From Hyphomicrobiales bacterium (GTDB lineage Bacteria; Pseudomonadota; Alphaproteobacteria; Rhizobiales; Beijerinckiaceae), in contig CAKNFJ010000001.1 of NCBI GenBank assembly GCA_930633495.1, positions 1,550,001 to 1,614,000 on the forward strand: 64,000 nt of DNA, in the 5' to 3' direction. Of the stretch, positions 8,704 through 15,198 are shown piece by piece (the first letter of the stretch is position 1; every line of letters begins with the position of its first letter). The notes under the pieces are model-generated. The model saw only the letters and a program-made list of their open reading frames with translations. It made no database searches and was not told the origin of the DNA. Made by a program: the position numbers and the translations under genes.

Positions 8704-8721
8704 ATCCGGAAACATCCGGAT
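8704..8721. promoter_or_regulatory. Palindrome in a divergent intergenic region, candidate operator
   Basis: ATCCGGA and TCCGGAT are separated by AACA, a perfect 7+4+7 inverted repeat. It sits between the divergent binding-protein gene and the DUF4863 gene, about 110 bases from each start. A dimeric regulator could bind here. The regulator is unknown; AraC proteins usually bind direct repeats, so another family may be involved. Confidence 0.35.
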
Positions 8722-8810
8722 CAATCGGGCACAAAACACGGCGCCCCGCTCGACTAGCATCCCGTCAATCGGCCGGAAGCACCGGCCTTTCGCATCGCAG
8801 GGGAAACGGG

Positions 8811-9317
8811 ATGATCAACGATGACGGACTGCCGACCGGCAGCCACAAGCCCGCGCTCATCGCTCGGCTGGAGGAGCTGATCGCCTTCATCGGGGACCGC
8901 CCTCTCGACGGCGAGCTGGAAGCCGCGCTCAACGACGAATTCGGGGCCCACACCTCGCGCTTTCAGGAGATCAAGCGCCTCCTGCGGGTGGGCATCGAGG
9001 AAAAATGGGCCTGCTATCTTGAGATCGACGGCCCCGACTACCGGCGTGGCCGGCTCGGCATCGTGCCCGACAGCGCCCATGACTTCGTCATCGAGAGCGC
9101 CCGGCTCAAGGATGTGAAGGGCAATTACCACCGGCATCCCAGCGGCGAGATCAACATGATCCAGCCGGTCGACCCGGACGGTCGCTTCTGCGGGGCCGGC
9201 GAAGGCTGGAAGGTCTTCGCACCGGGCACGAGCCACTATCCGACCGTCACCGGCGGCGCCTGCACCTTCGTGTTCCTGCTGCCGAAGGGCGAGATCGAGT
9301 ACCACGATGAACACTGA
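8811..9317 (+). CDS. DUF4863 family protein, possible 4-hydroxylaminobenzoate lyase (PnbB-like)
   Basis: This 168-residue protein matches the DUF4863 family, which, as I recall it, includes the hydroxylaminobenzoate lyase PnbB of 4-nitrobenzoate degradation (hydroxylaminobenzoate to protocatechuate plus ammonia). The C-terminal half looks cupin-like: NYHRHPSGEINMIQPV, then GEGWKVFAPGTSHYPTV, then EIEYHDEH, with several histidines that could hold a metal. AGGGGAAA precedes the ATG. It overlaps the next gene by 11 bases, so they are translationally coupled. The neighbours (a FMN reductase-like protein and a flavin-reductase-like protein) fit a reductive aromatic pathway, but the lyase role here is inferred from family membership only. 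Confidence 0.65.
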   Translation: MINDDGLPTGSHKPALIARLEELIAFIGDRPLDGELEAALNDEFGAHTSRFQEIKRLLRVGIEEKWACYLEIDGPDYRRGRLGIVPDSAHDFVIESARLKDVKGNYHRHPSGEINMIQPVDPDGRFCGAGEGWKVFAPGTSHYPTVTGGACTFVFLLPKGEIEYHDEH

Positions 9318-9918
9318 GCCCTCGTTTGACCGAACCGGCTCGCTCTCGGGCAAGACGATCCTGGCGATATCCGGCAGCACCCGGCGCGATTCCTGGAACA
9401 CGCGCCTGCTCGGAATCATGGCGGCGGAACTCGGGCAACGCGGCCTTGCGATCTCGGAACACTCCTTCCGGGAGCAGCCACTGCCCCTGTATGATCCCGA
9501 CGCGGAAGCGGAGACCGGCGTGCCGGAGGGCGTTATCCGCCTCCGCCGGCTCATCTCCAAATCCGACGGACTGCTCGTCGCCTGCCCGGAATATAACGGC
9601 TCGGTCACGCCGGTGCTCAAGAACGCGCTCGACTGGGCCTCCCGCCCCGTCGGCGGCGAAGCCGGCCTCGCCCCCTTCCGCATGAAGCCGGTCCTGATCG
9701 TCGGCACGTCGATCGGTCCCTTCGGTGCCGTGCGGGCGATCGGCCATCTGCGCGCGATCCTGGGCAAGATGGGCGCCCTCGTCATGCCCGAGGATCTGGC
9801 GGTGCCCAACGCCGCGACCGCCTTCACCGACGACGGCCTCGCCGACGGCGCCACAGCCGCTGCGGCGAGACGTGCAGCGGCGGTCTTCATCGATCAGCTC
9901 GCTGAAGCAAGGGTGTAG
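9307..9918 (+). CDS. NADPH-dependent FMN reductase-family protein
   Basis: This 203-residue protein has the flavodoxin-like fold of the SsuE/ArsH/chromate-reductase superfamily. ILAISGSTRRDSWNTRLL forms the phosphate-binding loop for FMN, and CPEYNGSVTPVLKNALDW is the signature of NADPH-dependent FMN reductases. Such enzymes reduce FMN, quinones, chromate or nitro and azo compounds. The ATG lies inside the end of the DUF4863 gene (11-base overlap). The next gene starts 4 bases after its stop. A role in reducing a nitro or quinone substrate is inferred from context. Confidence 0.8.
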   Translation: MNTEPSFDRTGSLSGKTILAISGSTRRDSWNTRLLGIMAAELGQRGLAISEHSFREQPLPLYDPDAEAETGVPEGVIRLRRLISKSDGLLVACPEYNGSVTPVLKNALDWASRPVGGEAGLAPFRMKPVLIVGTSIGPFGAVRAIGHLRAILGKMGALVMPEDLAVPNAATAFTDDGLADGATAAAARRAAAVFIDQLAEARV

Positions 9919-9922
9919 AGCG

Positions 9923-10570
9923 ATGACGCATGTGGCGCTGGCCGATCTCGGAAACCGCGAGCGCTACTGGCTGATCACCGGCAGCGTCGGCCCGCGCCCG
10001 ATCGGGCTGGTGACTAGCCTCGATTCCGCCGGCGCCTGCAATGCCGCGCCCTTCAGCGCCTTCAGCTATCTGAGCGAGACCCCGGCACTGATGATCATCG
10101 GCGTCGATCTCTATGGCGACGAGAGTCACCGTCCGGGACAGCGGAAGGACACGCTGAACAATATCGTCGCGAACGGGGAATTCGTCGTGAACATGGTCGA
10201 CGAGCCGATCCTGCAGCAAGCGGTGCATTGCGGCTCGGATTTCCCGCAACATCTGTCGGAGCCGGACGCTGTCGGGTTCGCGACGGCACCATCCACCCTG
10301 GTGAAAGTCCCGCGCATCGCTGAGGCGCCGATCGCCTGGGAATGCCGGGTGTTCAAGCTGCTCGAATACGCGGCGCAGCGGACCTTCGTGATCGGGGAGA
10401 TCGTCGCGATGTATTTTCGCGACGACCTGATCGATCTCGACCGCATGCGGGTTCGCGTCGAGCGCTTCAGCCCGGTCGGGCGGCTCGGCGGCCCAAATTA
10501 CTGCCGGACCTCCGATCGCCTGACGATCCCGGTCCCGACCTTCGGCAATGGCGGAACACCACGGATCTGA
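9923..10570 (+). CDS. Flavin reductase-like domain protein
   Basis: This 215-residue protein belongs to the flavin-reductase-like FMN-binding split-barrel family. It shows GPRPIGLVTSLDSAGACNAAPFS, shortened here to the key GPRPIGLVTS and NAAPFS elements, and KDTLNNIVANGEFVVNMV, which bind FMN in the family. Members either supply reduced flavin to a monooxygenase or act as oxidoreductases themselves. It starts 4 bases after the preceding stop. No partner monooxygenase is visible in the window. GAGCG lies just before the ATG at 9923. Confidence 0.75.
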   Translation: MTHVALADLGNRERYWLITGSVGPRPIGLVTSLDSAGACNAAPFSAFSYLSETPALMIIGVDLYGDESHRPGQRKDTLNNIVANGEFVVNMVDEPILQQAVHCGSDFPQHLSEPDAVGFATAPSTLVKVPRIAEAPIAWECRVFKLLEYAAQRTFVIGEIVAMYFRDDLIDLDRMRVRVERFSPVGRLGGPNYCRTSDRLTIPVPTFGNGGTPRI

Positions 10571-10598
10571 AGCCCCGGCTTTTTGACGCCTTCGCGAG

Positions 10599-10616
10599 AC
10601 GGTGCTCCAGCACCGT
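10599..10616. promoter_or_regulatory. Perfect 8+2+8 palindrome before a small coding sequence
   Basis: ACGGTGCT and AGCACCGT are separated by two bases and lie 25 bases before the start codon of the 67-aa small gene. It could be an operator or an RNA hairpin near its ribosome site. Confidence 0.35.
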
Positions 10617-10641
10617 GGACACCTACGGAAGGGAGCGAACC

Positions 10642-10845
10642 ATGTGTCTTGAACCTGATGTTCCCAGTTCGGATTCCGGCGATCTCCGGCCAGCGCCACG
10701 CGGAAGGACCGCTGCCGCGATCGGCCCGCGCCTCGTCGACGAAGCCCGCAGCCAGATCGGCCTGGCTCCCTGCCCGAACCTCACGACCTGCCCACTCGTC
10801 CATTGCGCGAAGAGGCAGGCGCAGACTGGAAAGCTTTCGTCATGA
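10642..10845 (+). CDS. Small Cys-containing protein, coupled to the aldolase gene
   Basis: This frame gives 67 residues starting at an ATG preceded by a strong GGAAGGGAG ribosome site. Its TGA overlaps the ATG of the next gene (ATGA), the usual mark of translational coupling. The protein has four cysteines, one near the N-terminus (MCLEP) and three close together (APCPNLTTCPLVHCAKR), which could hold a metal or serve redox. I recognise no family. It fills the gap in an otherwise tightly packed operon. It could instead be only a leader that sets translation of the aldolase gene. Confidence 0.5.
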   Translation: MCLEPDVPSSDSGDLRPAPRGRTAAAIGPRLVDEARSQIGLAPCPNLTTCPLVHCAKRQAQTGKLSS

Positions 10846-11849
10846 ACTACGCGAAGAAAGACGCCAAGGCTTATGCCCGCGCCCATATGAAGGGCATCTG
10901 GGCGGCAGCCCTCACGCCCTTCACCGACACGCTCGCGATCGACGAGGACGGCTTCAGGCAGAACATCCGCCACTGGCTCGACGATCTGAAGATCGACGGC
11001 CTGTTCATCGCCGGCAAGCAGGGCGAGTTCTTCGCGATGTCGATCGAGGAGCGCAAGCGCAGCTTCGAGCTGGCGGTCGAGGCTTCCGCCGGGCGGGGGC
11101 AGACGATCATGTCCTGCTCCGACCAGAACATGGACGTGGTGATCGACCTCGCCCGCCATGCCCAGAAGGTCGGCGCCGACTACATCGTGGTGCATGCGCC
11201 GATCCTGCATTTCTTCAAAGCGCAGGACGAGACGGTCTACGAATACTACCGGACGATCGCCGAGAAGGTCGATATCGGCATCGCGCTCTGGAGCCATCCG
11301 GACTCCGGCTACCTGCTCTCGCCGCAGCTCTGCAACAAGCTCGCCGACATCGAGAACGTCGTCGCGATCAAGTACAGCGTGCCGCGGCCGATGTATGCCG
11401 AACTGACGCGGCTGGCCGGCGACCGCATCCTGGTCAGCACGGCTTCCGAGGAGGAATGGCTCGACAACATCCTCGAGCTCGGCTGGCAGCTCTATCTCTG
11501 CTCCTCGCCGCCCTATCTCATCCAGACGGCGAACGATTTGCGCATGCGCGAATACACCGATCTCGCCTTCCGCGGCGAGGCCGAGAAGGCCCGCGCGATC
11601 CGCGACAGCCTGGACCCGGTGCGCGAGGCTTTGCGCGGCACGCGGCCGGCGGAGAAACCGCATGCGCACCAGAAATACTGGCAGGAGCTGCTCGGCCAGG
11701 TCGGCGGGCGCGTCCGGCCGCCGATGCTGGAGCTGACCGAACGAGAGAAAGCCTCGACACGCGCTGCTTTCGAGCGCTGCGGGCTGAACCGAGTGGTCTT
11801 CGAGCCGAAGGCGGCGGCCCCATCCGCGGGCACGCGCATACCGAAATAG
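10842..11849 (+). CDS. Dihydrodipicolinate synthase (DHDPS/NanA)-family aldolase
   Basis: This 335-residue class I aldolase-family protein has the N-terminal GIWAAALTPF, the GKQGEF loop that matches the GxxGE motif, and AIKYSVPRP, whose lysine is the predicted Schiff-base residue. Where most family members have a catalytic Tyr in a Y-N-x-P motif, this one reads LWSHPDS, so Trp replaces Tyr. The family condenses or cleaves pyruvate with an aldehyde. The longer form (about 335 residues) resembles hydratase-aldolases of aromatic degradation more than DHDPS (about 295). A start at 10842 overlaps the small upstream gene; MKGIW at 10887 is an alternative. True lysine biosynthesis is unlikely given the context. 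Confidence 0.75.
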   Translation: MNYAKKDAKAYARAHMKGIWAAALTPFTDTLAIDEDGFRQNIRHWLDDLKIDGLFIAGKQGEFFAMSIEERKRSFELAVEASAGRGQTIMSCSDQNMDVVIDLARHAQKVGADYIVVHAPILHFFKAQDETVYEYYRTIAEKVDIGIALWSHPDSGYLLSPQLCNKLADIENVVAIKYSVPRPMYAELTRLAGDRILVSTASEEEWLDNILELGWQLYLCSSPPYLIQTANDLRMREYTDLAFRGEAEKARAIRDSLDPVREALRGTRPAEKPHAHQKYWQELLGQVGGRVRPPMLELTEREKASTRAAFERCGLNRVVFEPKAAAPSAGTRIPK

Positions 11850-11961
11850 ACCCCGCCGTTGCGGGCGATCAGGTATGACGCTCTGGGTACGATTTCTCTG
11901 CTCATGCATGCCAAAATGTATGACAGCCAAGCCTGAGTAAACCGTTGGTTTTTCGAGAGTT

Positions 11962-11980
11962 TAAGCCCTTCAAGGGCTTA
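11962..11980 (-). terminator. Hairpin downstream of tRNA-Glu
   Basis: TAAGCCCTT and AAGGGCTTA form a perfect 9-base stem with a one-base spacer, 13 bases past the 3' end of the minus-strand tRNA. It probably marks the end of the tRNA transcript, though no T-run follows. Confidence 0.45.
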
Positions 11981-11992
11981 GGCGGCGAATGG

Positions 11993-12065
11993 CGCTCCCT
12001 AGGGGACTCGAACCCCTGTTTTCGCCGTGAGAGGGCGACGTCCTAGACCGCTAGACGAAGGGAGC
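11993..12065 (-). tRNA. tRNA-Glu (anticodon CTC)
   Basis: Read on the minus strand, the acceptor arms GCTCCCT and AGGGAGC pair, the T arm contains GGTTCGAGTCC, and the anticodon stem (TCGCC/GGCGA) closes a loop CTCTCAC with anticodon CTC. The CCA tail is not encoded. CTC reads GAG, a heavily used codon in this GC-rich genome. Confidence 0.92.
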
Positions 12066-12277
12066 AGCGCCGGTCGTGGGCGTCTCTGTAGTCGGAGCGC
12101 TGCGATGCCGCAACTGCTTTTTGCTCCCGACCCGACAAAAATCACAGCGGCGCTCCAACGCCGGCGTCACGTCGAACTGCCGGATCGGCGTCACCGGGTC
12201 GCGAGCCGCCAACCGAAGCCTTGCAAGGCACTTCGCAAGATTGAAAACTCGGGCCGGGATCGCGGAGGAGCGGGCGG

Positions 12278-13084
12278 ATGGAGCAGGAGAGCGGCCAGCG
12301 GCACAGCCTGCCCCTGTCCATCCTGCGACGCGGCGACCTCGCGATCAGGGTGGGGATCCGCGGCCTCGTCGTGGTCGTCTATCCGCCCTCCTGCATCGCC
12401 TGCCAGGCCGCGACCGGCGAGGCGCAGGCGCTCTGCCCTGCCTGCTGGGGCAGCCTCGGTTTCATCGAGCGCCCTTATTGCGAACGGCTCGGCACGCCCT
12501 TTGCCGTCGACCTCGGCGCCGGCCTGCTGTCGCCGGCCGCCATCGCCGCCCCGCCGGTCTTCGCCAGGGCCCGTGCGGTCTGCCGCTTCGAAGGCGTGGC
12601 GCGCGAACTGGTCCACCGCCTGAAATACGGCGACCGGGTCGACCTCTCCCTGACGCTGGGACGCATGATGGTTCAGGCCGGCCGCGAATTGCTCGGCGAA
12701 GCCGAGATCGTCGTCCCGATTCCGCTCCATCGCTCGCGCCTCTGGAGCCGGCGCTTCAACCAGGCGGCCGCGTTGGCCGATGTGATCGCCCGCCAGTCGG
12801 GCGTTTCCCTTGCTCCGGCCCTGCTCGCCCGCGTCAAGCGCACGCCCCGCCAGGTTGGCCTGCCCCGCGCGCAGCGCGCCGACAATCTGCAAGGAGCGTT
12901 CCGGGTCATCGAGGCGATGCGCGCGCAAGCGGCAGGCCGGCGCATCCTTCTCATCGACGACGTGCTGACGACGGGCGCGACGGCCAATGCGGCGGCACGG
13001 GCGCTGCTGCGCGCCGGCGCCCGCGCGGTCGACGTGCTCACCTTCGCGCAGGTCGTGACGGATGGCCGGGAAGACACTACATGA
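12278..13084 (+). CDS. comF: ComF family phosphoribosyltransferase-like protein
   Basis: This 268-residue protein has two CxxC pairs near the N-terminus (PSCIACQ and ALCPACW) as in the zinc-binding start of ComF proteins, and a C-terminal phosphoribosyltransferase domain with the PRPP loop RILLIDDVLTTGAT. The family takes part in DNA uptake in naturally competent bacteria, but in most others its job is unknown. It is followed 30 bases later by a glutaredoxin gene, an arrangement common in alphaproteobacteria. Confidence 0.88.
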   Translation: MEQESGQRHSLPLSILRRGDLAIRVGIRGLVVVVYPPSCIACQAATGEAQALCPACWGSLGFIERPYCERLGTPFAVDLGAGLLSPAAIAAPPVFARARAVCRFEGVARELVHRLKYGDRVDLSLTLGRMMVQAGRELLGEAEIVVPIPLHRSRLWSRRFNQAAALADVIARQSGVSLAPALLARVKRTPRQVGLPRAQRADNLQGAFRVIEAMRAQAAGRRILLIDDVLTTGATANAAARALLRAGARAVDVLTFAQVVTDGREDTT

Positions 13085-13114
13085 GGGCATAACGTCCTAT
13101 CGAGAGCCCAAGTC

Positions 13115-13372
13115 ATGCCGCCGGTCACGATCTACACCACCTCCTGGTGCCCTTACTGCAAGGCCGCCAAATCCCTGCTTGCCAGCAAGGGCGTGGCCTT
13201 CACCGAGATCGATGTCGACGGCAAGCCGGAACTGCGCCGGGACATGACGGCACGCGCCAGCGGGCGCACCTCGGTGCCGCAGATCTTCATCGGCGCGCAG
13301 CATGTCGGCGGTTCCGACGACATCCACGCTCTGGATGCGCGCGGCGAGCTCGACAAGCTGCTGGCGGCCTGA
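13115..13372 (+). CDS. grxC: Glutaredoxin 3
   Basis: This 85-residue protein is a full-length glutaredoxin with the dithiol active site CPYC at residues 12-15, the cis-proline segment TSVPQIF and the glutathione-binding GGSDDIHAL. It reduces disulfides and glutathionylated proteins at the expense of glutathione in the cytoplasm. It lies 30 bases after comF. Confidence 0.95.
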   Translation: MPPVTIYTTSWCPYCKAAKSLLASKGVAFTEIDVDGKPELRRDMTARASGRTSVPQIFIGAQHVGGSDDIHALDARGELDKLLAA

Positions 13373-13451
13373 TCCGCGCCGGTGCGCCGGCTCTCCCCAC
13401 TCACCGCATGCCCATTTGCGCCGATGGCTGATCGCCCCCATCTAAGACGAC

Positions 13452-13925
13452 ATGATCCGTTACGCCCTCATCTGCGACAACGCCCATGACTTCGAGAGCT
13501 GGTTCTCGTCCTCGGACAGCTTCGAGGATCAGGCCAGGCGCGGCTTCGTGACCTGCCCGATCTGCAACAGCGCCAAGGTTGAGCGTGCCGTCATGGCGCC
13601 CAATGTCGCGCGCAGCGATCTTGGCCCGCGCTTTGCGGAACCTGCGCCGGAGGCGCCCGCACCGGCCAACGCGCCGGCCCCTGTCGCTCTGATGAGCGAG
13701 AAGGAAAAGGCCTTTCGCGAGATGCTGACGGCGCTGCACGCCCATGTGCGCGACAATGCCGAGCATGTCGGACAGCGCTTCGCCGACGAGGCGCTCAAGA
13801 TCCATCATGGCGAGGCGGAAACGCGCGCCATCTATGGCGAGGCCACAGCCGAGGATGCCCGCATGCTGCATGAGGAAGGCGTCGATTTCCTGCCGCTGCC
13901 GCGCTTGCCGGGCTCGGGAAACTGA
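13452..13925 (+). CDS. DUF1178 family protein
   Basis: This 157-residue protein starts with MIRYALICDNAHDFESWF, typical of DUF1178. A TCPICNS zinc-ribbon-like pair follows near residue 35, after an Asp/Phe-rich segment. The middle is Ala/Pro-rich and the C-terminal half is helical with GEAETRAIYGEAT. The function is unknown. The comF-grxC-DUF1178 order is conserved in many alphaproteobacteria, which suggests a housekeeping role. Confidence 0.85.
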   Translation: MIRYALICDNAHDFESWFSSSDSFEDQARRGFVTCPICNSAKVERAVMAPNVARSDLGPRFAEPAPEAPAPANAPAPVALMSEKEKAFREMLTALHAHVRDNAEHVGQRFADEALKIHHGEAETRAIYGEATAEDARMLHEEGVDFLPLPRLPGSGN

Positions 13926-14158
13926 GGCGCCCGCCATTCCGCTGGCGAAAAACAGCGCACGATGTCATCGATTTTTTCTTTTTAGATCAAGATTTTAGAG
14001 GCGATGCCGCCAAGAGTTGGCGCGCCCACAGGGCGGATTCCGCGCCTGCGCCCTTCCTTCCCGGATTAACTTTCTGTTAAGGATTTCGGGTTTCCTTCCC
14101 GGTGATCCCGGTACGCCACACCCGGCAACTCTGGATTCCGAACTCAGGAGGTTGCCGC

Positions 14159-15070
14159 ATGAAGCGGGCCGCGATCGCTGCACATGGTCTCCGTTCCAGC
14201 GGAGTTTTCCGGTACGGCGGACGTGGATCCATCCCGCTTCTGGTCGCGCTGGCGGCACCGGTTCTGGGGGCATGCAGCATGTCGCCCGTCGAGACGGCAT
14301 CGGTCTCCGCGCCCACGACGAAGGAGCCCGCAGCCGCGCGCAAGCGCGCGGTCGCCCTGGCCAAGGCCGATCCGCGCGAGAAGGACTGCCTAGTCCGCGC
14401 GATGTATTTCGAATCGAACCGGTCGAGCGAGTCCGGCCTACTCGGCGTCGGCACCGTCGTGATGAACCGGGTCGAAGCGGCGCGCTATCCCGAGACGATC
14501 TGCGGCGTGGTCGGGGCTCCGCGTCAGTTCGCATCCGGCGTCCTCACCCGCCCGATGACGGACAAGGTCCTGCCGAAGGTCGAGGCCATCGCCGAGGACA
14601 TCCTCAACGGCCGCCGCAACGAGGCGGTCGGATCGGCCAAGCACTTCCACATGGCCGGAATGCGCTTCGGCTACCGTAACATGCATTATGTGACCGTGGC
14701 CGGCGGCAACGCCTTCTATCTCAAGGGCGAACGGCCCGAGCGCCGGCGTATCGAGGAGCCGACGATCCAGCTCGCCTCCGCCTCCACCACCTCCGTGCCT
14801 CTCACGACGGCACCCTCCTCCGCGACGGCCGCGGCCACCTTCGCCTCGGCGCCGCTCGCCTTCGCGCCCGAGAGCCCGGCTCCGAAGCTCCCTGCCCTCG
14901 AGACGCCTGTCGTCATGCTCGTGAAGAACGCGCCGCTGCCGCCGGGCCGGCCGCTCGATCTCGACCTGCCGAAGTCGTCCCTGCGCGCCCTCGTCGCGCC
15001 GCCCAAGGTCGATCGGCGCGTGGCGCTGCTGCCCGCTTCGGAGATCAGGGGCAGCCTGTCCACGCGATAG
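14159..15070 (+). CDS. SleB-type cell wall hydrolase, predicted lipoprotein
   Basis: This 303-residue protein has a long N-terminal signal with a lipobox-like VLGAC and then a SleB/CwlJ hydrolase domain (about residues 70-200). MYFESNRSSESGLLGVGTVV holds the predicted catalytic glutamate, and CGVVGAPRQFASG is the family's second motif. The domain cuts peptidoglycan, either as a lytic transglycosylase or an amidase-like enzyme. The C-terminal 100 residues are Ala/Pro/Thr-rich and probably a flexible wall-spanning linker. CAGGAGG sits 6 bases before the ATG. In non-sporulating bacteria the family acts in growth-related wall remodelling. Confidence 0.85.
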   Translation: MKRAAIAAHGLRSSGVFRYGGRGSIPLLVALAAPVLGACSMSPVETASVSAPTTKEPAAARKRAVALAKADPREKDCLVRAMYFESNRSSESGLLGVGTVVMNRVEAARYPETICGVVGAPRQFASGVLTRPMTDKVLPKVEAIAEDILNGRRNEAVGSAKHFHMAGMRFGYRNMHYVTVAGGNAFYLKGERPERRRIEEPTIQLASASTTSVPLTTAPSSATAAATFASAPLAFAPESPAPKLPALETPVVMLVKNAPLPPGRPLDLDLPKSSLRALVAPPKVDRRVALLPASEIRGSLSTR

Positions 15071-15079
15071 GCGCTCCCG

Positions 15080-15096
15080 ACCGGCGTCGCGCCGGT
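15080..15096 (+). terminator. Hairpin after the wall hydrolase gene
   Basis: ACCGGCG and CGCCGGT pair around a TCG loop, 10 bases after the stop codon. A short TAAATT follows, so termination is plausible but not certain. Confidence 0.45.
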
Positions 15097-15198
15097 TAAA
15101 TTCCGTCCACCTTTCGTCGAAGGGGACATCGTCGAAGCTCTGGCGTTATCCTCGCCGCAGTGCAACATTCAGATTGCCCTGCAATACGAGGAAACGCC

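Noticed and set aside
11993..12065. tRNA-Glu as an integration site for an island
   Set aside because: No duplicated 3' tRNA fragment or integrase gene was found near it, and the genes on both sides look native.
15071..15198. Possible cobalamin riboswitch before the B12-dependent ecm
   Set aside because: The 128-base gap is too short and lacks the conserved B12 box; only a small terminator-like hairpin is present.
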